Source of the DNA: Serratia symbiotica
GTDB taxonomy: Bacteria; Pseudomonadota; Gammaproteobacteria; Enterobacterales; Enterobacteriaceae
Length of the DNA stretch: 64,000 bases
Assembly (NCBI GenBank): GCA_900380265.1
Contig: LR025083.1
Location: 1,798,001 to 1,862,000 of the forward strand
Direction of reading: 5' to 3'
Positions 36,812 through 49,178 of the stretch are shown piece after piece. The first letter of the stretch is position 1. Each line of letters begins with the position of its first letter. Under the pieces are notes generated by a model that saw nothing but the letters and a program-made list of their open reading frames with translations, was not told the origin of the DNA and did not search any database. A program made the translations under genes and the position numbers.

Positions 36812-37387
36812 ATGATCCGTATCACAGATGCTGCGCAGGAACACTTTGCCAAATTGCTGAAACATCAAGAAAGAGGCACACAAATCCGTATATTCGTTAT
36901 TAACCCCGGCACAACAATGGCGGAATGTGGTGTCTCTTACTGCCCACCAGAGGCAGTAGAAAGCACTGATAACAAAATACAGTTTAAAAAATTATCTGCT
37001 GTTATTGATGAACTGAGTAAGCCGTATTTGGACGATGCCGAAATTGACTTAGTTACCAACCAGCTTGGTTCACAACTCACTCTAAAAGCGCCAAATGCCA
37101 AAATGTTAAAGGTGGCCGATAATGCGCCGCTGATAGACCGCGTTGAATACATACTTACAACCCAGATCAACCCTCAGCTAGCTAGTCACGGTGGTCGGGT
37201 AACACTACTGGAAATCACCGATAACAAAGTGGCAATCCTGCAATTTAGCGGTCGCTGTAACGGTTGCTCCATGGTTGACATAACGCTGAAAGAAGGCATC
37301 GAAAAAGAGCTATTGCTGCAGTTCCCAGAGTTAAAAGGAGTTCGCGATCTAACCAAGCATCAGCGAGGCAACGATTCTTACTACTGA
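36812..37387 (+). CDS. nfuA: Fe-S biogenesis protein NfuA
   Basis: NfuA carries a [4Fe-4S] cluster bridged between two subunits and delivers it to target enzymes such as lipoyl synthase and aconitase, especially under oxidative stress or iron limitation. The 191-residue product is exactly the E. coli length. It has the degenerate A-type domain (about 1-95), which like E. coli NfuA lacks the full A-type cysteine set, and a C-terminal Nfu domain with the cluster ligands Cys149 and Cys152 in RCNGCSMVD. The HGGRV motif is at 126-130. The ATG at 36812 gives the family start [16 protein letters not shown]. No strong Shine-Dalgarno is visible. It stands alone between relics. Confidence 0.97.
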   Translation: MIRITDAAQEHFAKLLKHQERGTQIRIFVINPGTTMAECGVSYCPPEAVESTDNKIQFKKLSAVIDELSKPYLDDAEIDLVTNQLGSQLTLKAPNAKMLKVADNAPLIDRVEYILTTQINPQLASHGGRVTLLEITDNKVAILQFSGRCNGCSMVDITLKEGIEKELLLQFPELKGVRDLTKHQRGNDSYY

Positions 37388-37959
37388 TACTCTTCTTAGT
37401 GGTTGAGGGGCAGGATTTAACCGTATAGTGTCAACGGAGCGTTGGCAAGTCTTAGACTAATTGATCGATTGTCCCCGCTAGTTGTAGGTAATGAGCGCCC
37501 TTAATTGCAACTTACTGTATTCCAACAAGGCCCTTAAAAGCAAGATACATGATCTCTGGTCCTGTATTAACAACAGTGCTAACTACAAATAATCTGCCAT
37601 TTCTGATAAAAAGCTAACTAACTTAGGACCAGTAATACACTATTCTTCGCAAAAGCTAAATGGATAAGGAACCAAATCTCGTTGGCATGATCGCAATGTT
37701 ACATATCTCTAAAATTACTATGTTTCGCAAGATTAAGAAGCCAGATACAACCAGAAAATTGCACCCAATTCGAACCGAAGACGAAGCCACGTAAACTCTA
37801 TATCCCACATTAATGCTGCTTAATACACATAAAACGCAAACCTAAAAATGATAAAGACTGATACCCGCTTTTCTAGCTACATAAAACGGAGCTCTCTGGT
37901 AAGAGTATAATAATAAAATATTGTTAATATACTCTATCTGGCTTGTCTTAACCAGAAAT
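37388..37959. other. Spacer between nfuA and the glpE relic
   Basis: About 0.57 kb of stop-rich DNA. The gluconate, maltose and RNA-repair genes that lie beyond nfuA in E. coli are absent, so a larger deletion probably joined nfuA to the glp region. Confidence 0.55.
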
Positions 37960-38280
37960 GTCGCTATTTTATAATAAGCAATTGGCGATGAAATCGTTTA
38001 GGCGATACACATCAAAGAAACTTCCACCGACTAAAAGAGCACATCACCGCTCTAGTGGATATTCACGCGCCTCAAAGTACGGCCACCACCATACACAGGG
38101 CAATTTATCCTCACGGCCACTAATGTATAAACAACACTCCTTACACAACTTAAAAACTCTGCTCAGTGATATTTTATTCCAGCACGGCAATACAAGCAGC
38201 TGGCTAGTGCATTCTCTATGCCATCATGGAATTAAGACGGTCTATACAGTTGACTGACCTTTAGCCTGGGTCGGCAATAT
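37960..38280 (+). pseudogene. glpE: Pseudogene of glpE (rhodanese)
   Basis: GlpE is a single-domain thiosulfate sulfurtransferase. About 38052-38115 reads LVDIHAPQSTATTIHRAIY, matching LVDIRDPQSFAMGHAVQAF. After a frameshift, about 38168-38260 reads ILFQHGNTSSWLVHSLCHHG then KTVYTVD and a stop, matching [20 protein letters not shown] and VVYSIDGGFEAW. The catalytic cysteine of the CYHGNSS loop is replaced by Phe. The frames differ between the two halves and the end is truncated, so it is not functional. Confidence 0.8.
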
Positions 38281-39189
38281 ACACAGCACGTTAAATTTTT
38301 TCATAAGCTGCCTAAGAGAACCCTTCGGTTAATGGTTAATTGAAAATGCAATAGTTATTGCACCAGAAATTTCCCCTAATACCTAGTATTGACGTCAATT
38401 ATATTACACCCACGGCATAACGCTAAAACTATGTAATAGCAGCAATATGGAAGAAATTTAGCTTGTTGACGCCAACTTTCTGCAATACGTACAGTAGGGG
38501 TTGTAGCAGTTATAATTATCCAATTAAGTAGGTGCTATCAGACTATGCTTTGAAACTTCTATATCGGCCGAGCTTCTCTTGTCGCTCGGCCTTCATATAG
38601 TTAGGTGATGGATGATATGGCTCCGTATCTGATATTGAGTTTGATGCGCCCTGCTTTGTAGCATACATTTTATATTTTTTAGGCGAAAGAGTCCTAATGT
38701 ACTACCTATAAGGACCGCTGGATCGTAGTTAATACCTACAACCATAGTATAGTTTAAGCCACGCACTTCTGTATTTCTTTTGCTACCTCTTATGTTTAAT
38801 CTACTGTGTAGTATCTCAGCAGATTAGTTGGAAATCACTTGGAACAAAAAGTGTTAATGGTAACATTAGACTCAGTATTGCTCATACAATCAGATCTAAT
38901 CATTGTTTAATAGCCCGCTGTTTGGAGACTGTCTAATCTAGACTAAACCTTAATAGAATATGCAGCATTTTTGATAAAAATACCTGCATTAAACCTCATG
39001 GTAATTTAAGTAGTGTCTTTAGTAGTTGGATACTGCGATATTTTAGGAATGTCGATTATTCACGCGGGAAATATAGCAGCCTAATAATAGTTAGACTAAT
39101 ATGTCTTTAAAATCACACCAGTAAAACCCTAGAGCACGAACGGCAAAACCGTATATTTATCGCTAAGCATAGCGAGAATTGAGGTCATT
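38281..39189. other. Presumed glpG slot, no readable relic
   Basis: Between the glpE and glpR relics, both on the plus strand, glpG (rhomboid protease) would be expected and about 0.9 kb is available, which fits its size. I could not read any rhomboid motif. A GC-rich stem with 8-bp arms lies at 38566-38591. Confidence 0.5.
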
Positions 39190-39940
39190 ATCGTTAAGCA
39201 TGCACAAAGACATGAAACGAGCATTGAGCTACTTGCATCTACAAGTTTATATCAGCAAATCAACGCTAGTTGACGACTTTCAAGTTAAGCCACAAACGAT
39301 TTCCCGTGATTTAATCATCTAAACGCTCAACTTATCACCTGACGCTAGTATCATAGTACTTCGTTCAATTAAAATTGGATCAATTCCGCCTATATGGGAA
39401 TATTAAAATATATAGTCAGCAGAGCAAGTGAACCTTGACACATCTATCCCTGTCCTTATCCCATAGAGAGGTTAGCTCTCTATCATCAGCACAACAGATT
39501 TGAATATCATAGTTAGTTACAAGGTGAAGATCGACGAAAATAAAATACACTAACTGCTCAACGTGTATGAGAAATACTTTAAGCCAGAATGTCACCGTAA
39601 GAAGATTCTCTAGATCTACTCCGAGGTACGTCCGTGGCGTTATAACAAGTCTGATGCTCCAGGAATAGCTGGTTCCGACTACTCGCTGGACACCTAGGAT
39701 GCGGCTAGAAAACAGCGTTGCTATCGGTATGCGGGGGAAACCTAAGCCTCCTCGCACACGCTGGCTGAGCGTGCGTGATAAGCCTGCCACAAGCACTATC
39801 GCCTACCTCCGGCAGTTTGGAGAAAAATATTACGGCAGTTAGCTTTACCATTAGTGTACCAATCTCCCAGTATCTATCATGCACCACTATGCACACACCA
39901 GACGCAGCGAATTAATTCTGGCCCTGACAATAGATTGGTT
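39190..39940 (+). pseudogene. glpR: Pseudogene of glpR (DeoR-family repressor)
   Basis: GlpR represses the glycerol 3-phosphate regulon. From 39196 the DNA reads KHAQRHETSIELLAS, then after a frame change VDDFQVKPQTISRDL, and DLNHLNAQLIT, matching the DeoR helix-turn-helix region KQTQRHNGIIELVK, EHFSVSPQTIRRDLNDLAEQ. Later faint matches include GIAGSDYSLD near 39665 (family GISGIDSDGSLL). Stops and shifts are many. The region between 39416 and 39796 is open on the minus strand for 126 codons, which I regard as a shadow. The end is approximate. Confidence 0.75.
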
Positions 39941-40454
39941 AATCATGTTAAAGATTCCAACCATAACCTATACCAAGCCGATCTTCCCTTCTAGATCGAG
40001 CAAGAAGGAATACTAGATCTGAGTAATACTATCTGACGACAGACTGAGGAAAGGACTATGGCTAAAAAATGGAGCATGGGTCAAAGACTGGCTCTAAAAA
40101 TAAAAAGATATCTCTATGCTACTAAACAAGCTCTGTTCACCTAGAATTTTTTGGGAATTTAGATAAGGGTAGTAAACTGCAACACCCTACACATGCTGTC
40201 CCTGGAAGTGAGATAACCTAGCAAGTGAACATCGCAAATGAAGAACCTACTAGAATGAATAACAAATACCAGCCTATGATTAGCCATTAGAATAGGGATT
40301 AATCCTATTTTTATACAATCATTCCTTATATTTAATCGAGCCTCTCTAAAGGGCAGATCCTGGCCCTCCGGATTTACCAACACTGCACATACATAGGTTG
40401 CATGTAGCTATATAGCAAAGCTAAACGCGCAAAGATCAAACAGGATTAATAATC
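39941..40454. other. Spacer between glpR relic and asd
   Basis: About 0.5 kb, no gene recognised. The glycogen genes glgBXCAP, which follow asd in E. coli, are not here. An asd terminator with a clear U-run was not seen. Confidence 0.55.
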
Positions 40455-41558
40455 TCATAATAGGATATTTAACATATGGCGTAAAGGCTCGGCTGCACCC
40501 CAAAGTAGTTGGTCGCCAACGGTAAATGCGGACAGGTAATGGGGCCCCATATTCATCTTACGCAGGCGACCTACCAACGTATTCAATGTGCCGGTCACTG
40601 CTGACGGGGTTAATTCACGCAGCGTTAGTTCACGGTCATTCGGGATCACCCGCACCCAGTGATTATGCATAGCTAGCATTTGTTCGATTTCCGGCAACGA
40701 AATGTCTTTTTTTAGTTTTAGAGTAAAGGCCTGGCTATGGCAGCGCAGTGCACCAACGCGTACGCACAGACCATCTATCGGAATCACACTAGAGGTATTC
40801 AAAATTTTATTTGTCTCCGCCTGGCTTTTCCACTCTTCACGACTCTGGCCATTATCAAGGGACGTATCGATCCATGGAATCAGACTGCCAGCCAGTGGCA
40901 CACCGAACTGATCAGTTGGCAGATCGCCGCTTCGGCTAGCGATGGTTACCTTGCGTTCGATATCTAAAATTACCGAAGCAGGGTTATCTAACTCCTGTGC
41001 GACCTCAGCGTGCAGGAAACCCATTTGGGTTAGTAGTTCACTCATGTGGCGCGCTCCACCGCCAGAGGCCGCCTGATAGGTTGCCACTGACGCCCACTCT
41101 ACCCAGCCGTTGGCAAATAGGCCACCGAGTGACATTAACATTAAACTAACAGTACAGTTACCTCCAACAAAGGTCTTAATCCCTTTATCTAACCCCTGTT
41201 GGATCACTTCGTAATTAACCGGAGTCAAGATAATAATGGTGTCATCCCGCATTCGGAGTGAAGAAGCGGCGTCAATCCAATAACCCTGCCAACCACTTTT
41301 ACGCAGCTTTGGATAAACTTCGTTAGTATATTCGCTACCTTGGCAGGTGATAATGATCTCGAGTGCACTCAATGCATCAACAGCATAGGCATCCTGTACC
41401 TTACCTCCGTGGCCAGCGAATGCTGGTGCAGCAGCACCGGGCTTTGAAGTAGAGAAAAAGACTGGTCGAAGAGCATCAAAATCGTGCTCTTCCGTCATGC
41501 GCTGCATGAGAACTGACCCGACCAATCCGCGCCAGCCGATAAAACCAACATTTTTCAT
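40455..41558 (-). CDS. asd: Aspartate-semialdehyde dehydrogenase Asd
   Basis: Asd reduces L-aspartyl 4-phosphate to L-aspartate 4-semialdehyde with NADPH, the branch-point step for diaminopimelate/lysine, threonine and methionine. The 367-residue protein has exactly the E. coli length. The NADP-binding start [11 protein letters not shown] is at 5-15, the catalytic Cys135 is in GGNCTVSLM, and the acid-base His274 and substrate Arg267 are in [13 protein letters not shown]. The ATG at 41558 is supported by a strong ribosome site AAGGAG (41573-41568 on the minus strand) with 9-nt spacing, the best in the window together with feoA. It stands alone, with a relic permease gene upstream. No damage is visible, and retention fits a need for cell-wall DAP or for supplying lysine and threonine. 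Confidence 0.98.
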   Translation of the reverse strand: MKNVGFIGWRGLVGSVLMQRMTEEHDFDALRPVFFSTSKPGAAAPAFAGHGGKVQDAYAVDALSALEIIITCQGSEYTNEVYPKLRKSGWQGYWIDAASSLRMRDDTIIILTPVNYEVIQQGLDKGIKTFVGGNCTVSLMLMSLGGLFANGWVEWASVATYQAASGGGARHMSELLTQMGFLHAEVAQELDNPASVILDIERKVTIASRSGDLPTDQFGVPLAGSLIPWIDTSLDNGQSREEWKSQAETNKILNTSSVIPIDGLCVRVGALRCHSQAFTLKLKKDISLPEIEQMLAMHNHWVRVIPNDRELTLRELTPSAVTGTLNTLVGRLRKMNMGPHYLSAFTVGDQLLWGAAEPLRHMLNILL

Positions 41559-42989
41559 AATGCCTATCTCCTTCCTTAAATGGCTATTGTTCTAAACAAT
41601 ATGTAATATTTATTCGCATTACGAAGAGTGAGTTCTATTACCAAGCACATTGGTTTCTAGTAAGGCCTATTAAGTAATCCTGATTATTAGTCACAATATA
41701 CAAAAACCGTCATGTTCCCCTATATCTTTGTGTTAAGGTGATAATGTTAGATCAACCTACCGGTGCCCTGTTGCTTTTACATTGCCCATAAACGAGATAT
41801 GCTTGATTTTGACAACAATCGCGCAGAAGCTGAAACTTCCGCGAAGACTCGTATACTCATTCCACAAGTTCTTCCCCTCTATTTCTAATACCAAGGTTCT
41901 ATTTGCTATTAAGAAATCCTGGTATTATTCAAGTGACCCACTAACAAAGTGCACATCTCTAGCGTGATCATTTTTTCCTAATTAGCATCCAAGATCATTT
42001 CCCATCGAAGCAAGCAAGAACTCTGGACTTTCCACTGTTTAGACACTGTTTAGTGACGCTAGTATTCCAGAGACGGCCTCTGCCATCGATGCTGAGCACT
42101 GACACTGGTGTCTAACAAGCTCCAAAAATACTGCTCCATTCCTTGCTGGCACTTTTATTGCTTAGGGATTTCTTAGACTATACTACGCATCTCTAATCTT
42201 TCCTGGGTCGTCTAGTAGATAGAGAAACATCAGTATATTGAAAAGATTTATAGATTTAATAATATTGATACTGACACCCAAACCCTCCTAATTAGCAGAA
42301 ACGCTGATATGGACCTATAATAAGAATACTGTTACCTGCAGCAGGATTAACAGATAATTAATTAACGGAACTTGACCCACCCTACACATAAGCAACAGCA
42401 TCAACCAGCACACCGGTCAGCGCCAAGTTGATATCGATCACATGCAGATCCTTCTCCTGTGCATACGGTTTTCCCCAGCCAGAAAACTTGGAACTAACAA
42501 ATCCACGGTTTTAAAAAAAACACTTACGCTACTTTACCCATACTTAAATAAGCTGCGTATACCTTTCAGGTAGACAACAAAAATTTTAATTACTTTTCTC
42601 GACCGCGCACCATCACGCTTTCACCGCTAAGTACACTATAAGAAACCACCCATTAATGCCTTGCATGTCAACGATAGCGCCATTCGAGAGCCAAAACTAG
42701 AAGGTAAAATCTGTATCGTTCCGTTGATACCGATATTTATTTATTTTATTTTACTAAATGCGTATAGGTAATCAGCCACCCAGTATAGAGGCTGAATGCC
42801 ATAGAAGGCGACATAAGCCATAGCGGATGGGACACAAGCCCTGTAATACCCATCAAGATAAATACATGGGTTTAGGAGGCGACTGATTATCTCATACACT
42901 TATAGAATGTAATACGCATCTTCACAAGTGAGTAGGCCCTCAAGGTCATATCCTTCGATAATGGATAAAAGTATTCATACATGCTAACC
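41559..42989. other. Spacer upstream of asd
   Basis: About 1.4 kb with no assigned gene. yhgN, the usual neighbour of asd, was not recognised. A short minus-strand stretch near 42395-42475 reads QEKDLHVIDINLALTGVLVD, which looks protein-like, but I cannot name a family. Confidence 0.5.
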
Positions 42990-43400
42990 AAACCAGAACC
43001 GAAAGTAATAAAAGCAATGTAATCCTAGATCACAAAAACCAACCGGCCAATCAACACACCGATAAGTTGATTTTCAGAACCAATTAAGATTTGGTGATTA
43101 CCATGATACTCATGATTGAAGTACTTCTTAAATAACCATAAACCCGGATCGTTACAGTAAAGGAACCCCGCTAGCAGAACCGACTGTGATCACATTAGTT
43201 CTAGGCTGACGCCGGATATTAGCGCGAGTAACACCGCTACTATGGCACCTGTAGCGGCGGATGTAAAAAGAACAAACACAACAAGCGCTGCCGCAACGCA
43301 GCAGACGCCGCAACCTTCCGATAAGTCACCATCACAAGCACGACGATGGTTAATCCGCCAAATACCACTATTTAAGATGTGCAGCATCTTTTCACAGCAC
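42990..43400 (-). pseudogene. Relic of a GntP-family gluconate permease
   Basis: On the minus strand about 43115-43156 reads NDPGLWLFKKYFN, which matches the hallmark of GntP/GntT/GntU permeases, HVNDAGFWLFKEYFN. Upstream of it (43190-43330) lies a hydrophobic stretch with SAATGAIVAVLLALISG, compatible with the preceding membrane helix. Stops and shifts break the reading. In E. coli gntU lies close to asd on the same strand, which agrees. Which member of the family it was cannot be decided. Confidence 0.55.
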
Positions 43401-45049
43401 AGCAGTTAACTTACTTATGAGTATTGCAACCTTTCAGGGCCACAACGCCTCCCACTAACGCAATTCTATAAATGTTGTAATAAAATACCTAGTGCTAACG
43501 TCACATCTATTAATAGTGAAAGGCTGTATAGCCTATACAACTAATGGCATCGGCTAGGCTATTAGCCTAATATCGAGCAATATTTGCCAATTGAAACGGT
43601 TAAATAAACACTGAGAACACTTGATGAACCTAATCACTTCATGTTTTTCAAAAAAATAATTTGCTCATCCGCCGCTTATGCCAGCAGGAATGATGGGTTT
43701 TACAAGACCTCACCTCGTGCTGGTTATGGCTAGGTAAATGTATTGAAACTTGCCTCCTGATTTCATAAAAATCATTAATCTCCATTGTTCTACCCAGCAC
43801 CCGATATTTTTATCAACAACTTCAAGAGAACAATATTCGCTTACAGTGCCGATAACGCATCAGTCTATACCAATAATATAGAATCACCTCAACTGACGGT
43901 TTCAATAGAAAAAGCGCATCTCACCACCGATATATTAACTTCTACCTCTTTTGAATTTTATCAGCACAGAAAGTGGCATAAAGATAGCTATGCCAGCCAA
44001 ACCCTGATAGACACTGGCCCGTCTCCAAAAAAGAGGGGGGTAGATTGAAAATAAACTATAGCGTGAACGTTTCCAAACTATTCAGTATATTGGCAATCAA
44101 CTTCTAGCGATTGTAATAGAACTTACAGTCATCTAAATAACAAGTAATCATGTTCGAAAGAACATCAGTAAACAGCAGCATAAAGTCTATACAATCTGAT
44201 ATTTAACCTCCCTGTCAGGGATCGATATATGAAAGATTAGACTCGATACCATGTCCGCAAACTCACCAGCCTAATGTTTCCAATGACTCGATTTTAGAAA
44301 TCTGTAAGCTACGAACGCTATCGCTGGATCATCGCTACAACAAGAACCTCGATGAACCCTCAAAGCTTGGTATTTCCTAGATCTCCTGATTAGCGCATTT
44401 AAAATACTATCCCAAACTAATCTAGTAGAGAAAATATTGGCACAATAGAATTACGTCTATTTACCGGAGAGAGCGATCAGCTGGATAGATGTAAATTCGA
44501 TTACATCACTTAATACTAAATCACTCAAGTTAACAGAATCGTCTTTAGTGATGAGTGTGCACAAGGTGACACACGTATGTTGGATGTATCTGGTGCTCTA
44601 TTTAATTTTATTAAGCACATTATAATAGAGGAACACTACCATTAGCAATGGTAGTAATTTGTGATTTAGATCAAAAACATATTGCAATATATACTGAGAA
44701 TTATGAGTTGTTCTACCTCTAAAAGAAACCCCAGATTATGCCTTTGTTAAGCCCTTGCTTTTCCTGTGGCCTGCACAAAACACGTTCACCACCGTCACTA
44801 TTATAAAAATTACTAATTTATCAGTATATTATATTGTGTTATAGGAATACTCATTCTTTTTCACTGTTTAGCCAGGCAGGCAAACACCTGATCCGTATGC
44901 CTCATTTCCTAAACATCATGTATCACCCACCACACCGTTATCAGATGTGCAGTCATTCAGTCATAAATCAGCGAATTCATGTAATACTTATTTCTTCATC
45001 AAGAACACTCGTGCATTCATCTAGATGCAATACTCAGGTAAGACATTGA
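43401..45049. other. Gene-free DNA upstream of the permease relic
   Basis: No recognised gene. Open stretches at 43785-44048 and 44834-45049 plus have no motif and no clear ribosome site. A perfect hairpin with 9-bp arms lies at 44635-44655. Confidence 0.6.
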
Positions 45050-48000
45050 AATGGCGGATTATCGAGATGCACTTTTTCTCACCTACGGATAATTGTTTCT
45101 ATTTCCTTAGCATGTTATTCGAACATCTAAACCGTTCAAGAAGCCTTTATTTTTCTCACCTCTATACTCTCAGATAGAGTTAGTCCAAAAAGACTATCAT
45201 AGGCCATCGTTAAAAATAGTACCGCAGTCTGGAAACAGTAAGATACCTATTTACTACACTCTGCCGGCTGCATTCCGAATACGTGTGCCACCTAAATCAC
45301 CCTTCTGCTAGAAGCCTAAATCAGTTAGTTATTAATTATGAGCACGGTAATTTTACAAGAACCAACAGTCTCTAATCAATGAAACTGCCTTCTAGGACTA
45401 AACAAGACTGAATAATTGGAACCCTACCTATTTATTTAACAATAAATATTGCCTTATCTGAGTATTGCTTTTCTGCTTGTATATAGCATCACTTTTAGTG
45501 ACCTTACTCTAAGTAAATAGACTTTTAAATTTAAATAAATGAGTCAATAAAACAATATCATATACCTATTTTCTAGTACATGTTTACTCGCTATAAATAT
45601 GCTAAATTAGAATTATTTATATTGCTATACTAGAAACGAATTGCGCCTCTTTTCCAAAATTAGTAGCAGAGTGTGGATGGCACAAATACACTGATCGCAT
45701 TTATTGACCAGCTCACGCGTTCTTTTCATGATCCTTATGGTAATAAGCTTCACTCCCAATCCTTACTTCTGAACACCTACTCAAGCAGAACCACATCTCC
45801 CTCGCACATGCAAAAATGATATTAAGCGGCGGTTGAGTACCCCTAAAACCGATTAACGCGAGTTGAGAACCGGTGATTCTTAACTTTAGAATAGAGTTCT
45901 TTTTGAATGTACAGGCCCATTAATAGTATACAAATGATTCACCTATATCAGTATACCCTAACCCTAGGAGGTGACTAGGGATAGTCAAAACTAAATAATA
46001 GATTCCTAAATACTTCTTGACTTATATTTATATCAGATCATATTTCTTGTCACGCATAAGGCTTTATTTAAATCACCTATACAATATATTATCGCATATG
46101 AGTATATATTATTTCTTGTATGGCGATAAAACTGTAATAAATATTCATTCTAACAAGAAAGAATCAAAATAATAGGGCAGTTATTTACAAACCTCTTTGA
46201 TTTATAATCAAAAAAAACAAAAATATTAATTTATTTAAAACTTGTGTTTAGTAAGTAATCATTTTAATTGTTTTTTATGTGCTATTTAAAAAATAAACAC
46301 ACTCCTATTTACGTATTCATCAATATATTTAAAATAAATAATTTATTGTGTTTCACCATATCTATTTCAGATATTCAGTGCTTAAGTTAGGCACGCCACT
46401 ATGAAATAGCATTGTAGATTAAAGCACTAAGCTTATTCACTACTATCTAATACAGCGAATATTTCATGTATCATGTTTGTGCCAAATAAAAGCAAATACA
46501 ACTAATTACGCATAGTAAAAATATATTTTTCTTTAATTTTAAAATCTTCATTTAGAAATCTAATAAATATTTTTATTTTATTCTATGTTTGCGGAAGGTC
46601 TCAGGACAATGCAAAAAATTAATGTTTAATTTATATAAATAAGTTGGCGGGCATTATAGACCTCCTTATTAATATAATATTAATTGGTAACCTTTCACGG
46701 GTTAAAGAGCTAATATCTAAGTAGATATTTATTACAATAAACATTGTTTACACTATAGTTGTATAATGTTTTTTATTTTAACTCTTTTGAGAGGAAATAC
46801 AGAAATTAATGTACACTCAGTATACTGGTTCTCGCTTTAACCTATATTGCTTATTCTGCCCAGACTTATCCTACCCATTCAATCCAGGATGGAGTAAAAC
46901 ACCATTTCAGGCTGCAATCATTAATATGTAATACAGCATTACAAAAGTAATGCCTATTCACTCTTCCGATGAAGATATCAGGACTCATCATTTAGTTCAA
47001 CTAGATGAATCTCATATGGAATATTTCAAGATTAAACTAAAACTTAGACATTATCTCTTGCCGGCATAACCTGCAAATCATTTTTACTAGAAACGAAGGA
47101 CCGCATAATCATAAGGCACTACGAGTCATCGGTAGCACATATGAAATGCTGTATCATTATACATCATAAAATTCATTCTAAAGACACTGATCTAGATCCT
47201 GAATCCTCTACGCTAGGATCTAAAAAGATAAAACGCACTGAATATTCTGCTTACTCATCATCTTAAAGCACCTTTTACTGTATTATTAGGCAACTTGATA
47301 AGCCCGACTAACTTCACTTTGGCTTAGCTGTAAGGCATTATTAGAGGCTGTGGCAACAGCATCTCTTCACTTTATCCATGTTCAAAACCGGTAATCATAT
47401 AGAGAGAGCACTCATATAAAGATACACTTTTAGATCGCACTACTATAATCAGCTTCAACGCTGACAGCATAGGTGGAATATCAAAGAATTAGGAGAATTG
47501 CAAAGTTAGATTAAGTTGGGATCGCAGTGAGCATAAGAAAACATAAGCATCAAGTGCTACTTGATAGTATAATGATCCAGTAAATACTCACAACCTATCA
47601 TCAAGACCTTAATTGAGCTTGAGTAATGATTTTATGACGCTAATACGAGCACCTCAACATCCAGTACTACAATCATACTCTCTGACCTTCTGGGCGCATT
47701 CGGGATTTGCGAACATGGGATTTAATACTAATGTATTGAATATAATTAACCTTCACGAGGTGCCTCTATACCGGTTCTCTAATTTTAACTGAGTGATACC
47801 TATATTGCGCTGTTAGAGCTTAAAATCAAAAAAACAGTGCAGAAACGTAGTATATGATATGCTGGTATCCATACATTCAAGAATGTAGCCAGCTATGCCC
47901 ATAGACTAAATCAAAGGACACTAAATAAGAACTTTCCAACAAGAAAGCTTTATAGCAAGCCCTAATTTTAGCCTAAAAAACAAGCAGAATTAAGGTTGAA

Positions 48001-49150
48001 ATCATTTCTGACCAGATTACTTCGGCATTCTTGGCATCACAAGCTGATACGTGGCGATAACATATTCCCATCTAAAATCAACCCTATTTAAACAGTGAGA
48101 TCACCCGACTACGCCTAACTATTACTAAACTACAACCTCAGTTCACACTACAGAAAAGGACCTTAATAGGAGTAGATATTAAGAATTAATAAGTTACGTT
48201 ATATTGGGTACTAATCTAAGATCCTGTAATTTGGTCGATGACTATCAAATAAATCAAAGTACATAATGTAAAAACCACGCCTAGCGTTGCTACTCCCACA
48301 CATCTATGTCTATAACAATCTCCCGATGCCAAGCCTTAAACCAACTTTAGGTTTAATATACCTCGGCTTTAAGTGTTACATCCTTACGGTCAAAGCAGAA
48401 ACCATTCAATTATCACCGAGCGCACGGTAGCGCAAACCTAACAAGACTATCCCTAAACCCAGGCATTACCAAGGGTGACCTGACCTCACGGTGAGGAAGG
48501 TAGAACAGACAAGAGACGAAACTATGGTGACCGCTGGGTCCTTTCTATATACACAATCAATAGTTTAGTATCTGCGATGCTATATGGTAATGGAGAAATA
48601 AGACGTCGGCATTTCTACTATAGAGGTGGATACCGCCACTCTTCTCACCTACCTAAACCCGGTTAGGCATGCTACAGCGCGGAGCTAGGTAAACCTCTAG
48701 CTGACGATCAGTGCATATAAGAACGCTCTTAAAGCGTGTCTGAGAATTAACCAATATATATTCACTGTACGATGGTGAAGTACTCAGCAATGCGCATCAT
48801 CATTGATCGTTTAACATGCGGCTAAACCGAAAGCTATTTAATAGCATGCCGTTCAAATAAGTCAATCTATTCCCCATACGCCAGCATATCACGACCGGTG
48901 ATATCTCATTAAAAATCAACTATCCCAATAGTTTAATCAACCAAAACAAAATCACCTTCACTATTAGAGTTTTTGCAGAGCAAATTCATAAACATATTGC
49001 AACCCTTGGAAAGCTAACAACACTTGGAATGTTGCAGTACTATCAACGGCCAGAAGTTCTGTGCATCCTTGCTGCGACCCGGATCTTTATGGCTAAAAGC
49101 AGCGCTAATTTATTCACCGCTTACCTTATCTATTCGCATAAAATTTACAA

Positions 49151-49178
49151 TAAAAAAACACGCCCTTTAAGAGCGGGC
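49151..49178 (-). terminator. Terminator-like hairpin with U-run on the minus strand
   Basis: Read on the minus strand, a GCCC...GGGC stem (49178-49162) with an inner AU-rich part is followed by GTG and seven T. The stem is short (4 strong pairs). If real it would end a minus-strand transcript coming from higher coordinates, but no gene is recognised there now. Confidence 0.35.

Noticed and set aside
39416-39796. 126-codon minus-strand ORF
   Set aside because: It overlaps the plus-strand glpR relic and shows no family resemblance; most likely a shadow.
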